Notes: generated from the sequence alone by a model not told the origin. A DNA stretch of 64,000 nucleotides from Candidatus Anammoxibacter sp. (GCA_021777105.1 JAIQZQ010000030.1:1-64000); one strand, 5' to 3'. Shown: positions 25,500 through 34,259, numbered from the stretch's first letter. A program made the numbers and translations.

Positions 25500-26846
25500 C
25501 TATTTCTCGCCTTTTGGCAGGTCTATAGCCTTGCCGTTAATATCTTCCAGCGCCTGAATAATACTTTCAGAAAATGTTGGATGCGGGTGTATAAAACCGC
25601 TTATTGCGTCCAGATCAAGCCCCCCGTTTATAAACGCGCTAATTTCGCCCGTCAATTCCGTTGCCGCGCCGCCAATCATATGCGCGCCTACAATCTTGCC
25701 GGCTATTGCGACTAGTTTTGTAAACCCCTCCTTATCATCATCCGCTCGCGCCTTTCCGCTAGCCATAAATGGAAATTTTCCGATTTGCGCCCCATCCCCA
25801 TCCCGGCTTCTCAAACCTATGCTCCCAATCTCGGGCCTGGTGTAAATGCATGAAGGAACCGCTCTGTAATCAATGCGTGAAGAGCCCCCCATTATATTAG
25901 CTGCGGCAACCACCCCCTGCCTTATTGCCACATGCGCCAACAAATACCTGCCCGTTACGTCGCCTATGGCGTAGACGTTTTCAATATTGGTCTGCATGAG
26001 ACTGTCCGTATCTATACCGTTTTGGTTAAACTTTATCCCGATATTGTCAAACGCGTCAATGTCAATTACCGGCTTGCGTCCAATCGCGACCAAAACCTTT
26101 TCAGGCTCCATCTTTATTGTAGCCTCCCCGGTAGTAATCTCTATTTTTCGATCCAGTATATTTGCGCTCGATTTTGTATATATCTTAATACCATAACGTT
26201 TAAATATTTTCTCAAGCTCAATTGATATCTCAATATCCTCGGTTGGGACAATATTGTCCATTGCTTCCACAATTGTAGTTTCCGCGCCTAAAAAAGAGAA
26301 TATGTTTGCAAACTCAACCCCAATAGCCCCCCCGCCGACAATCACTACGCTTTTAGGCATCTGCTTATAATCAAAAAAAGAGTCGCTATCCATCACAAAA
26401 TCGCCCGGAACTATCCCTGGAATCATTTTTGGAGCCGACCCCGTAGCCACAACTAAATTTCGCGCCTTAAACTCATCCCCATTAACCTCTACCCTGTTTG
26501 CGTCTAAAATCTTTGCATCGCCTGCGATAACTTCAACTTTGTGAGACTTTAACAAAAATTCAATGCCTTTGCGCGTTGTGGATACAATCCTTTCAACCCT
26601 TTTAAACATTGTCTCAATGTCCGGTTGCGCATTGTCCACCTTGATGCCGAACCGCGCCGCGTTTTTAATATCAAAGAATAGTTTGGCTGATTTAAGCAAC
26701 GCCTTTGTTGGAATGCACCCATTGTTGGCGCAACACCCCCCTATTTTATCTCTCTCTATTATAAGCGGCCTGCCTCCCAGTTGAGCAATCCTCACCGCGC
26801 AAGCATATCCGCCCGACCCACCCCCAATTATAATTGCGTCATACAT
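25500..26846 (-). CDS. lpd: Dihydrolipoyl dehydrogenase (E3)
   Basis: 448 aa from the ATG at 26846 (MYDAIIIGGGSGGYACAVRIAQLGG), preceded by GAGGGATTC; a longer reading to 26888 is not needed. FAD Rossmann fold at 4-30, redox disulfide GGCCANNGCIP (C39 and C44, CxxxxC), NAD-binding SVVIVGGGAIGVEFANIF (about 160-177) and catalytic HPHPTFSESI near the C-terminus. An extra Cys directly before C39 (usually Thr) is unusual and could change thiol chemistry. It reoxidises lipoyl groups of 2-oxoacid dehydrogenases or the glycine cleavage system. Lipoate ligase/transferase and synthase genes lie upstream on the same strand, making a lipoate block without visible E1/E2 genes. Confidence 0.92.
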   Translation of the reverse strand: MYDAIIIGGGSGGYACAVRIAQLGGRPLIIERDKIGGCCANNGCIPTKALLKSAKLFFDIKNAARFGIKVDNAQPDIETMFKRVERIVSTTRKGIEFLLKSHKVEVIAGDAKILDANRVEVNGDEFKARNLVVATGSAPKMIPGIVPGDFVMDSDSFFDYKQMPKSVVIVGGGAIGVEFANIFSFLGAETTIVEAMDNIVPTEDIEISIELEKIFKRYGIKIYTKSSANILDRKIEITTGEATIKMEPEKVLVAIGRKPVIDIDAFDNIGIKFNQNGIDTDSLMQTNIENVYAIGDVTGRYLLAHVAIRQGVVAAANIMGGSSRIDYRAVPSCIYTRPEIGSIGLRSRDGDGAQIGKFPFMASGKARADDDKEGFTKLVAIAGKIVGAHMIGGAATELTGEISAFINGGLDLDAISGFIHPHPTFSESIIQALEDINGKAIDLPKGEK

Positions 26847-26920
26847 ATCAATGAATCCCTCATAAAAACAACTACCATTAAAACACATTTAAAACATTCA
26901 ATAATGTATGTTTATGTATT

Positions 26921-26974
26921 CTCCCCTCAGGTGATAATTCTCACTAAGGCTGCCAAGCAGCCAAGTGTTCATTT
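26921..26974 (-). repeat. Hairpin repeat family A, copy 7
   Basis: Minus strand: AATGAACACTT, perfect stem GGCTGC-TTG-GCAGCC, TTAGTGAGAATTATC, ACCTGAGGGGAG. This is the second stem version of the family. Confidence 0.85.
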
Positions 26975-27137
26975 ATATACGGAGTATAGATGCGGTTCAA
27001 GTCAGAGACATTGAACCAACAAGCGTTAAGCGTCCAGTTTATTTAGGTTGGGTAGAGGTACGAAACCCAACAACAAACATGAAAAACAAAAGCGAATATC
27101 AAATCATGAAGTAAAAAAAAAGCGCAAAGCGCTTTAT

Positions 27138-27228
27138 CCAGTATCCAGTATCCAGTATCCAGTATCCAGTATCCAGTATCCAGTATCCAGTATCCAGTAT
27201 CCAGTATCCAGTATCCAGTATCCAGTAT
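27138..27228. repeat. Tandem repeat, 13 copies of CCAGTAT
   Basis: Exactly 91 bp, 13 uninterrupted 7-bp units. It ends 16 bp past the stop of the lipoyl-transfer gene. Because 7 is not a multiple of 3, every frame would read as a 7-residue repeat, producing spurious open frames on both strands. Confidence 0.95.
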
Positions 27229-27244
27229 CGTTTCGCGCTCTGCC

Positions 27245-28012
27245 CTACGCGCATTCGTATCTCTCTTCAAACTCCCTTGCAAAATCAAGCTCTTTGCCGG
27301 CAAGTTCCTGTTCCTCCAGTTCTATATCCAGGGCTTTTACAAAATTATCTTTTAACGCTGATTTCAGAGCGTCAAGGTCTATCTCCTTTTTCAACTCATG
27401 TTTAATAGAAGTCGCCGTTGCCAAGGCCTTGTCCTTTTCTGTTTTATGATCATCCGTTTTAAATAACAGGCATAGCTTTTCAGCGTCAAAATCAAGCAAA
27501 ATACTGCCGTGTTGAAGCGCCACGCCCCTTATTCTGGCTTGCGCGCTCCCCACTATCTTTTTGTGGTTTGCGTTAATCTCATAATGGGACGATTCATGAA
27601 AACAGATAGGAGACTCTCTTTTTTTTGAGCTTCCATTTTGCATTGACACATTCAGCCCTGCCTGTTGCAAGGCGCTACATACAGGGGTTAAAACAGTCCT
27701 GAATGAATCCCGTATTGATTGCGGTAAAAAATCCTGGGGGGCGATAAAGCTGTAAGTCAACTCATTCTCATGCAACACAGCTCCGCCGCCTGTTATCCTT
27801 CGCACAACATCAACACCGCTTTTTCCGCAATTGAACAAATTAACATCGCTGATCGACTGAAAATAACCCAGCGATAAACACGCCGGCCGCCATTGGTAAA
27901 ACCTTATTACAGGCAACGATTCATCATTGCGGACAAGCGCCATCAAGGCCTCATCCACAGCCATATTTAAAGAGCCTTTGTTAAACCCCGTGTCAATAAA
28001 CCGAAACTTCAT
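27245..28012 (-). CDS. Octanoyl/lipoate transferase, LipM/LplA family
   Basis: 255 aa. The biotin/lipoate ligase fold is plain: NMAVDEALM, RFYQWRPACLSLGYFQ, VVRRITGGGAVLHENELTYSF (about 70-90), and CFHESSHYEINANHKKIVGSAQARIRGVALQHGSILLD (about 137-174). The Cys of CFHESSHYE matches the catalytic Cys of LipM-type octanoyltransferases, favouring transfer of octanoate from ACP, with the adjacent LipA inserting sulfur. A lipoate-protein ligase role is the alternative. It overlaps lipA by 4 bp (ATGA, 28009-28012), so both are translated together. Confidence 0.88.
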   Translation of the reverse strand: MKFRFIDTGFNKGSLNMAVDEALMALVRNDESLPVIRFYQWRPACLSLGYFQSISDVNLFNCGKSGVDVVRRITGGGAVLHENELTYSFIAPQDFLPQSIRDSFRTVLTPVCSALQQAGLNVSMQNGSSKKRESPICFHESSHYEINANHKKIVGSAQARIRGVALQHGSILLDFDAEKLCLLFKTDDHKTEKDKALATATSIKHELKKEIDLDALKSALKDNFVKALDIELEEQELAGKELDFAREFEERYECA

Positions 28013-28866
28013 CCTAAAACCTCGTCCGCAAGATAACTGCTTCTAACCAGCGGCCCCGCCTTTACAAAAGAGAAACCCATTTTATAGCCGGCCTCTTCCA
28101 ATTCTAAAAATTCATCAGGGCTATAATACCGCGCTACCCTGCAATTTGATTTTGACGGTTGCAGGTATTGCCCAATTGTAAATATGTCTACCTCGCAATT
28201 TCGCAACGCCTCCATAGTCATTATAATCTGCCCCTTTGACTCCCCCAGCCCAATCATCATGCCCGACTTTGTTTTTTGCCGGCAGTTAATCCTTTTTGCC
28301 TCTTTCAGAATATCCAGCGACCTTTTAAAATCACCTTGAGGCCTGACTTTGTCAAACAAATCCATCGCCGCCTCCACATTGTGCGCAAACACAAACGGCT
28401 TTGCCTCAAGCGCCAATTGCAAAGCTTCAACATTTCCCATAAAGTCTGGAGTTAAGACCTCTACCTTGCAACCCGGCAGAGCCGTATTTATAGCCCTGAT
28501 TGTGCCCGCGAACATTGAAGCTCCGCCGTCCGGCAAATCATCCCTGGTTACCGAAGTGATAACAACGTACTTTAAATCAAGAAGCTTAACGGCATTTGCG
28601 ACCCTGCCCGGTTCCGACGAGTCAACCTTGTCCGGCGCGGCTGATTTAACATTGCAGTACAGGCAACGCCTTGAACATTTATCGCCTAAAATCAGGAAAC
28701 TTGCGGTTCCATTGCCTGAACACTCGGCAACATTCGGGCACATAGCCTCATGGCAAATGGTGTGAACTCTATTCTCGTTAATAATACCTTTTAATTTTTG
28801 AAAACCGCCGCCCGAAGGCAACTTAACCTTTAACCATGGAGGTTTTCGCTCTATTTTCATAATCAT
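28009..28866 (-). CDS. lipA: Lipoyl synthase
   Basis: 285 aa, full length. Auxiliary cluster motif CHEAMCPNVAEC (C38, C43, C49) and radical SAM motif CSRRCLYC (C64, C68, C71) are intact, as are the N-terminal KPPWLKVKLPSG and the C-terminal RSSY that ligates the auxiliary cluster. It inserts two sulfur atoms into protein-bound octanoyl chains. First gene of a lipA-lipM operon, likely continuing to lpd. An internal ATG at 28860 is an alternative start; neither has a strong ribosome site. Confidence 0.96.
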   Translation of the reverse strand: MIMKIERKPPWLKVKLPSGGGFQKLKGIINENRVHTICHEAMCPNVAECSGNGTASFLILGDKCSRRCLYCNVKSAAPDKVDSSEPGRVANAVKLLDLKYVVITSVTRDDLPDGGASMFAGTIRAINTALPGCKVEVLTPDFMGNVEALQLALEAKPFVFAHNVEAAMDLFDKVRPQGDFKRSLDILKEAKRINCRQKTKSGMMIGLGESKGQIIMTMEALRNCEVDIFTIGQYLQPSKSNCRVARYYSPDEFLELEEAGYKMGFSFVKAGPLVRSSYLADEVLG

Positions 28867-28999
28867 GATTATTCAATAAACGGAAAGTTGACATTGAGAA
28901 CCGAATGGAAGATGTTTCTTGGGACGCTATGCCGCTATGGAACCGCGCAAAGAGAAGATAAACAACAATGATATTCGCCGGCAATGCAAATCGATTGTT

Positions 29000-29554
29000 T
29001 TAATTCATGACAGGGTCAGACGCCTCATGATCAAAACCGTCAATAAAACGGGAAACATACCACCATATTTGGTCTGTATTTGGATAGAACACAAGGTCTG
29101 AATTTGCCGGCCCTACTATCCACACATGCATATCAATTTCATTTTCAAGTTGTCCCTCGGACCAGCATGAGCATCCCAGGTAGAGCCTGAAAATGTCTTT
29201 AGCGTCTTTACTTGCGGCAAGGTTGGTGATACAATCTTTGTGTGAACCCAGGTAAACATCGTCGCATATAGCCTCGCAATCATATTTTTTGCCGTATGCG
29301 CGGTTGTTATGCAAACAGAATATCTTGTTGGTGTCCACTGGGCCGCCAAAATAGATATTTTTATGTTTTGCGGATACGCCGGGAATATCCGTGAATATAT
29401 GAGCTATATCCACATTTGAATTTCTGTTTAAAACAAGGCCAAACGCGCCGTGTTCATTATATTCGCAAATAAGCACAACGGTTTTCACGAAATTGGGGTC
29501 CATTATATTTGGGTTTGCGATTAGAAATGTGCCTTTGCCTACGGATACGCTCAT
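29000..29554 (-). CDS. YqgE/AlgH family protein (DUF179)
   Basis: 184 aa from the ATG at 29554, with GAGGAGC upstream (a longer reading to 29623 is not favoured). The family opening GTFLIANPNIMDPNFVKTVVLICEYNEHGAFGLVLNR is clear, as are YFGGPVD and YLGCSCWSEGQLENEI. Usual YqgE proteins have GYAGWGPGQLE; here GCSCW replaces GYAGW. Function is poorly defined; AlgH was named as an alginate regulator in Pseudomonas. Monocistronic. Confidence 0.92.
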   Translation of the reverse strand: MSVSVGKGTFLIANPNIMDPNFVKTVVLICEYNEHGAFGLVLNRNSNVDIAHIFTDIPGVSAKHKNIYFGGPVDTNKIFCLHNNRAYGKKYDCEAICDDVYLGSHKDCITNLAASKDAKDIFRLYLGCSCWSEGQLENEIDMHVWIVGPANSDLVFYPNTDQIWWYVSRFIDGFDHEASDPVMN

Positions 29555-29903
29555 GGGAAAAAGCTCCTCAAATTTAATAAAAATAAACGGCAGGCCGCAA
29601 GCCTGATTAAGAGCGGGAATCACTGCCGTAATTAAATTGAACGATTATAAATACCCACACCCCTACCACCTCTCACAAAGGGGAGAAGAATTTGGATTTT
29701 TAGATTCGTCTATGGACAAATCACAAAGTTAAACAGTTTCAGCCAATTGCTAAAATTAAATATATACCTTTAATTCCCCCTCCCTTGATGGGAGGGGTTA
29801 GGGGAGGGTGATAAGAATCACTCAATTAATATCTAATAAATCTTACCAAATCAACAAGTATAATGCTAGTTTGAATAATTTTAATGGTTTCCAACACAAG
29901 CTT
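29555..29903. other. Divergent intergenic region between yqgE and ABC-class ATPase
   Basis: 349 bp with family B copy 5 (29757-29827). An open frame runs from a GTG inside that repeat into the ATPase, but it reads repeat DNA and is unlikely to be translated. Confidence 0.5.
29757..29827 (+). repeat. Repeat family B, copy 5
   Basis: ACCTTTAATTCCCCCTCCC-TTGAT-GGGAGGGG, TTAGGGGAGGGTGATAAG, AATCACTCAATTAA; nearly identical to 13055-13145. Confidence 0.8.
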
Positions 29904-31655
29904 ATGAAAAGTATTGACGATTTACGCCGATGTCTGGCCCGGATTGACGGGCGGGGCTACAAAGCATACAAAGATATAAAGGGCGAATACAATTGCGGCG
30001 CGCTCACCCTGTGTATTGACCATGTTCAGGGCGATCCATTTGCCATTCCTTCCATGATACGTGTTCGCGCCGCGCAGGAGGCTGCAAATTTGCCGGAAAA
30101 GCTGTTTAACAACGCAATCCGCCGCATGGCGTTTGAAGATTTCCTGGCCAGAAAAGTCGCCGCCGCCATACATAAAACAAATCTTAGAATTCAGGGTTCC
30201 GGCAAAAGCGGATTGATATACATTGACGCGGGCGCGCAGGAGTCGCTTGAACGCTCGGCTGCGGTTATAACCCGGCAATGGGTCGAAGTCAGGATGCAGG
30301 CAGGCTTGCCGGCCAACGGGCGAACTATCCTTGGAAAACAGGCGGAGCTTATGCTGTGCGATGAATTGCCGAAAATTGTCCAAACCGGAATCCTTTGGCA
30401 AAACCTGCCGGAGTCTGAAGCGGAATATTTTGTTAATTGCGTTGAAAATCAGGAACATATGAGAAGCCAATTGGATAAAAATGGGCTGGCCGCCTTTGTG
30501 GCCGCCGGCTCAATCCTGCCGCGCAAAAGCGGAGTTGACGACAGGCCAATGACCGGCGCAAATGTCGAGTCTTTCAAATCGCCTGACAAGTTTCGCGTTG
30601 AACTGGATATTGTCAATCCTGTTTGCGGCGCAAACGGAGAGGCAAATTCCGCCATCTCAGGCATGGGCATTCCCAAAGGAGTCACTCTCATTGTCGGCGG
30701 TGGTTACCACGGCAAATCAACGTTGTTAAAAGCCCTGGAACATTGCGTTTATCCTCATATTCCCGGCGACGGCCGCGAGTTTATAGCGACATGCCGCGAC
30801 GCGGTTAAAATCCGCGCTGAAGAGGGTCGCCGCATTGAGCGTGTAAACATAAGCCCGTTTATAAACAATCTGCCGCGCAATCAGAACACTACCGCATTTA
30901 TTACTGAAAACGCAAGCGGCAGCACAAGCCAGGCTGCAAACATTATAGAAGCCATTGAAATCGGAGCCTCTGTTATACTGCTGGATGAAGACACTTCCGC
31001 CACAAACTTCATGGTGCGCGACGCCCGCATGCAGGAGCTGGTTAAAAAAGAACGAGAACCGATCACGCCGTTTATTGACAGGGCTCGCGAACTTTATGAT
31101 AATTTCAACATTTCAACCATCATTGTTATGGGAGGTTGCGGCGACTACTTTGATGTGGCGGACAATGTTATTATGATGAGCGATTACAAACCTATTGACG
31201 CCACAAAAGAGGCAAAAGAGATAGCCGCCAATCATTTAACGTCGCGCCGCAAGGAGACAGGCTCAATAAAACTGGAAAAAAGCAGCCGAACTCCAATCGC
31301 AAAAAGCTTTGATCCTTCGCGAGGCCGCAAAGATGTTAAAATTGACGCAAAAACAAAAGATTTAATCATTTTCGGATCAAACGAAATCGACCTGCGCCAT
31401 ATTGACCAACTACTTGATCATAGTCAAACTAGGGCCGTGGCTCAATCAATATACATTGCGGCAACGCAACTGATGGACGGCAAAACAACGCTTTGCGAAA
31501 TAGTCAATAGTCTGGAGCAAATTTTTAATGAAAAAGGAGTTGACGCGCTTAATCCATTTTCGCAAAATGAAGAACACCCGGGCAACTTTGCCCGGCCCCG
31601 CAAATATGAAATAGCGGCAGCCATAAACCGGCTGCGAACTATGAAAATGGAGTAA
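29904..31655 (+). CDS. ABC-class predicted ATPase (COG3044-type)
   Basis: 583 aa from the ATG at 29904 (MKSIDDLRRCLARIDGRGYKAYKDIKGEY), a typical start for this family. Landmarks are the N-terminal domain with HVQGDPFAIPSMIRVR, Walker A GGGYHGKSTLLKAL (about 265-278), the signature-like segment ENASGSTSQAANIIEAIEIGASVILLDEDTSATNFMVRD (Walker B LLLDED-type, about 332-370), and a C-terminal domain after about 500. It is a soluble stand-alone ABC ATPase, not a transporter; no membrane partner is near. Its cellular role is unknown. Confidence 0.88.
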   Translation: MKSIDDLRRCLARIDGRGYKAYKDIKGEYNCGALTLCIDHVQGDPFAIPSMIRVRAAQEAANLPEKLFNNAIRRMAFEDFLARKVAAAIHKTNLRIQGSGKSGLIYIDAGAQESLERSAAVITRQWVEVRMQAGLPANGRTILGKQAELMLCDELPKIVQTGILWQNLPESEAEYFVNCVENQEHMRSQLDKNGLAAFVAAGSILPRKSGVDDRPMTGANVESFKSPDKFRVELDIVNPVCGANGEANSAISGMGIPKGVTLIVGGGYHGKSTLLKALEHCVYPHIPGDGREFIATCRDAVKIRAEEGRRIERVNISPFINNLPRNQNTTAFITENASGSTSQAANIIEAIEIGASVILLDEDTSATNFMVRDARMQELVKKEREPITPFIDRARELYDNFNISTIIVMGGCGDYFDVADNVIMMSDYKPIDATKEAKEIAANHLTSRRKETGSIKLEKSSRTPIAKSFDPSRGRKDVKIDAKTKDLIIFGSNEIDLRHIDQLLDHSQTRAVAQSIYIAATQLMDGKTTLCEIVNSLEQIFNEKGVDALNPFSQNEEHPGNFARPRKYEIAAAINRLRTMKME

Positions 31656-31669
31656 CAAGGCAGGCAAGT

Positions 31670-31860
31670 AAAAAACAAAAGCATGGAACGCGGATGACGC
31701 GGATGACGCGGATTTAAGCGGATTAAAAGCAAAAACAAATACAACAGAGCGCAACAACGAAAAACCTTCACTCTAAAAAGAGGGGAACGAGGGGTGTGTA
31801 ATTTCCCCCTATAGCTGTGTAGGTTGGGTAGAGGAACGAAACCCAACATTAAATAAATTC
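31670..31860. repeat. Small-repeat cluster after ATPase gene
   Basis: Three GCGGATGAC/GCGGATTTA units (about 31691-31718), the GGGAACGAGGGGTGTGTAA tag (about 31782) and TAGGTTGGGTAGAGGAACGA with AACCCAAC (about 31823-31850), the last forming a hairpin. The other copies are at about 12877 and 27044. Confidence 0.6.
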
Positions 31861-31885
31861 CATAATATCACGAAAGGTTTATACA

Positions 31886-32281
31886 ATGTTTTTTAAACTA
31901 CTTCTTGCATTTACCATAATACCGCTTATTGAGATCTATATTTTGATGAAGATAGGCGCGCGCCTCGGGGCTATTAACACGATAGCGCTGGTTGTGATAA
32001 CTGGAACAGCCGGCGCGTACCTTGCCAGGCTGCAAGGTATGCGCGTAATGTTTCATGTGCGAACCAGCATTCAGCAAGGCATTATCCCGGAAGACGATAT
32101 CCTCGACGCCTTCCTCATACTAATAGCCGGCATTGTGCTGATAACTCCGGGTCTGATCACTGATATTACAGGCCTGATCCTGTTAATACCCAAAACCCGG
32201 CGCATTATTCACACCCTCATCAGACTCAAACTTATACAATGGATCAGCAATAAAAGAGACGGTTTTAATATGCGGAGGTAG
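31886..32281 (+). CDS. fxsA: FxsA family membrane protein
   Basis: 131 aa with four hydrophobic segments in the FxsA arrangement: LLAFTIIPLIEIYILMKIGARLG, NTIALVVITGTAGAYLARLQG, ILDAFLILIAGIVLITPGLITDITGLILLIP, then a basic tail. In E. coli FxsA overproduction suppresses F-exclusion of phage T7; its normal role is unclear. AAAGG precedes the ATG. Monocistronic. Confidence 0.93.
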   Translation: MFFKLLLAFTIIPLIEIYILMKIGARLGAINTIALVVITGTAGAYLARLQGMRVMFHVRTSIQQGIIPEDDILDAFLILIAGIVLITPGLITDITGLILLIPKTRRIIHTLIRLKLIQWISNKRDGFNMRR

Positions 32282-32324
32282 GCGCCGGCAAAGCGGCTTA
32301 GACTAACATAGTTTTTAACAACTA

Positions 32325-32912
32325 CTATGACTTGCCATGCAAAATAAGCTCTGATTTTGTCACATTAATTTCAAAGATGAAATTATTTAGAAATGACATT
32401 CCAAGCAATCCCTCTTTCAGGTTTAAGTTGTCCTGATCTAAAACAATTGCTTTTATGTTCTTTACCTTTACACAGTCAACCTTAATTTCATCAAGATAAA
32501 TTACAACGCCGGATTGAGCCTGCCCATTTGCTGTTTTAACAATTATGCGATCGCCTTTATTAAGATTGAGTTTCAGTTTATCAGCCATTAATCTTGAAAT
32601 CTGCGCATACGAAGCCCCTGTATCAACCAGAAACAGAGCTTCTTCTTTATTATTTAGTTTTACATTAGCATAAAGACTATTGCCGTTTTTAATTAAATCA
32701 ATTTTCTGCTTTCCTTTTGCAATATCAACAACAGTTATTGCGCCTTTTGCTGTAGCCTTGCCGGTTGCCGCCACAATTTTGCCGGTAGTGGCAACCGTCT
32801 TCATACCTGCTTCGCCCACCAGCATAACAACTTTTCCGGTGTTTACAGCCACACCGCAACTTGCGAGCACAAAAGGGATAATAAATATAATATAACCAAA
32901 ACTTTTAACCAT
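32325..32912 (-). CDS. Lipoprotein with retropepsin-like aspartic protease domain
   Basis: 195 aa. Signal peptide with lipobox LASC (Cys19) indicates outer- or inner-membrane anchoring. The middle segment (20-65) is Ala/Gly/Thr/Val-rich and low-complexity. The C-terminal domain carries LFLVDTGASYAQIS with catalytic Asp97, the hydrophobic flap region and GLLGMSFLNNFIFEI (about 167-181), as in clan AA single-lobe proteases that act as dimers. Substrate unknown. Divergent from the genes before it and separated by 258 bp from the channel gene. Confidence 0.85.
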   Translation of the reverse strand: MVKSFGYIIFIIPFVLASCGVAVNTGKVVMLVGEAGMKTVATTGKIVAATGKATAKGAITVVDIAKGKQKIDLIKNGNSLYANVKLNNKEEALFLVDTGASYAQISRLMADKLKLNLNKGDRIIVKTANGQAQSGVVIYLDEIKVDCVKVKNIKAIVLDQDNLNLKEGLLGMSFLNNFIFEINVTKSELILHGKS

Positions 32913-32965
32913 GAATTAACTTTTGTTAGAGGTCTTTGTTAATGGAATAAAAGGGAGATATTTTC

Positions 32966-33160
32966 AATTTTGCGTAACCATATCGCTCTGGGCGCCAAGC
33001 ATGGGTTTTGGAGCGAGGTTAAAATATTATTACGAACTTTTGTATCTATTCAGCGTGTTTTTACTTGCCTATACACACCCCTAAATCCCCTCTTATTAGA
33101 GGGGACATTGTGGGAAAAATTTCGATTTAGGGTTCGGAAAGAAATACCTTGCGCTATACT
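32966..33160. repeat. Partial repeats between protease and channel genes
   Basis: Holds a family C-like segment (GGCGCCAAGC...TTTTGGAGCG, about 32990-33016), a CACCCCTAAATCCCC.../GAGGGGAC hairpin (about 33078-33108) and one end of the 59656-59841 element (TTAGGGTTCGGAAAGAAATA, about 33126-33145). Confidence 0.55.
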
Positions 33161-33170
33161 GCAATAAAAG

Positions 33171-34259
33171 TTACATTTCAAAAATAATCCAGAGAATTCC
33201 GATGGTAATGGAATAGGCCGAAGGAAAACACCACAAGGCAAATCGATTGATTTTATTGGCGAGTTCGGTTTGACCGCGTTGCTCGAAACGCAACATAAAC
33301 AGTATTAGAAGTATCGACAGCGCCGCCAACAGGAATGAGACCATAATGATACTATCTAAAAATGTCAGGAATGCCAATTTCGGCAAGCTGTTCGCAATAG
33401 CAAAATTAAAAGCTACTAACGTTAGAAAAGTGGTGGTGTTGGCTGTGAGCTGTGTTTTGTAATCGGAAAGCAAGAATGTGCCGCAGAAAACAGTAATGAT
33501 GGATATTAACGGCACAAAAATCCTGAAAAAATAAAACCCGGTTTGACGATGCAAATCCAGCTCAAGTGTAAACTCCGAAAATGCCTCGTCGGAGCGTATT
33601 TCTTCCCGGTCCGCGATAACAGGCGTTACTTTGGACAAAACCCACTCCTCTTCGCCCAAATGATCGCTATAACCAATACGATGCTCATTAATTCCCAATT
33701 GCACTATAGTGTGCGGGTAAATAAAAGACTCAAGGCGGATATGGAATGTTTGAGGATCAAACGGAAATTTTTTCAGATTAAAATCCGCCTGAATAGATGC
33801 GTGAAAGCGTTCCATATATTCAACCTTGCCGTCTGCGTGCACGGTTAATACCCGATCTTCGATCGCTCTTTTACCGCGTTCATTGGTAATTTCAAGGTCG
33901 GGCCACCAAATTTGATTGCGGAATAGCAGGGACTTAACTTCTTCATTGACAAACTCGGTATGCGCCGCCCCGTATTCTTCAGCGTCAAATGCTAAACGGG
34001 GGTCATGCCATATCCAATCCATAAAGCCCTCAATGCTAAACTCTTCGTCGGTTTGGTCAATGCTTGTAATTTGCAAAATATAAACGCCAACCGAAATATG
34101 GATCGGCCCGTCATGGATTGGAGGCGGCGGTGGAGATTTGGTTTCGCCTTCAAATAACATCGATTCCTGGGCGTAAACAGAACTTGCAGTAGCGCAATTT
34201 AATAACAAAACCGCAAAAACAAGAATTATACCATAGCATGCTCGTTGAAAAAGGCCCAT
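33171..34259 (-). CDS. Prokaryotic pentameric ligand-gated ion channel
   Basis: 362 aa. Signal peptide (1-about 30), then an extracellular beta-sandwich domain (about 45-240: ISVGVYILQITSIDQTDEEF, IWWPDLEITNERG) with the loop FNLKKFPFDPQTFHIRLESF. This keeps the Pro-loop core FPFDxQ, but the two Cys of eukaryotic Cys-loop receptors are absent, as in other bacterial members. Four membrane helices follow (FYFFRIFVPLISIITVFCGTFLLS; the pore-lining LTANTTTFLTLVAFNFAIANSLP; SIIMVSFLLAALSILLILFML; ALWCFPSAYSITIGILWIIF). It should form a cation or anion channel gated by a ligand or pH; neither can be assigned. AAAGGGGG precedes the ATG. Confidence 0.9.
   Translation of the reverse strand: MGLFQRACYGIILVFAVLLLNCATASSVYAQESMLFEGETKSPPPPPIHDGPIHISVGVYILQITSIDQTDEEFSIEGFMDWIWHDPRLAFDAEEYGAAHTEFVNEEVKSLLFRNQIWWPDLEITNERGKRAIEDRVLTVHADGKVEYMERFHASIQADFNLKKFPFDPQTFHIRLESFIYPHTIVQLGINEHRIGYSDHLGEEEWVLSKVTPVIADREEIRSDEAFSEFTLELDLHRQTGFYFFRIFVPLISIITVFCGTFLLSDYKTQLTANTTTFLTLVAFNFAIANSLPKLAFLTFLDSIIMVSFLLAALSILLILFMLRFEQRGQTELANKINRFALWCFPSAYSITIGILWIIFEM

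Larger units (their letters stand above)
26847..27244. other. Intergenic region with repeats between lpd and lipoyl-transfer gene
   Basis: 398 bp: hairpin repeat A copy 7, a TAGGTTGGGTAGAGGTACGA tag (about 27044-27063, also near 31824), and the 7-bp tandem array at 27138-27228. Confidence 0.6.

Noticed and set aside
27138..27228. CRISPR array
   Set aside because: The unit is 7 bp with no spacers, and no cas gene is present. No other regularly spaced repeats of 25-40 bp were seen in the window.
27043..27303. Open frames on both strands through the CCAGTAT array, coding for 7-residue repeats (ILDTGYW or SIQYPVS)
   Set aside because: A 7-bp tandem repeat lacking a stop in one frame is open in all frames of that strand. 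No ribosome site or flanking coding signal supports translation.
29808..29903. N-terminal extension of the ABC-class ATPase
   Set aside because: It begins at a GTG inside family B repeat DNA and lacks family similarity; the ATG at 29904 gives the expected N-terminus.
31442..31849. Two overlapping open frames antisense to the end of the ABC-class ATPase and the following repeats
   Set aside because: They combine antisense coding with GCGGATGAC and TAGGTTGGG repeats, with no domain or ribosome site.
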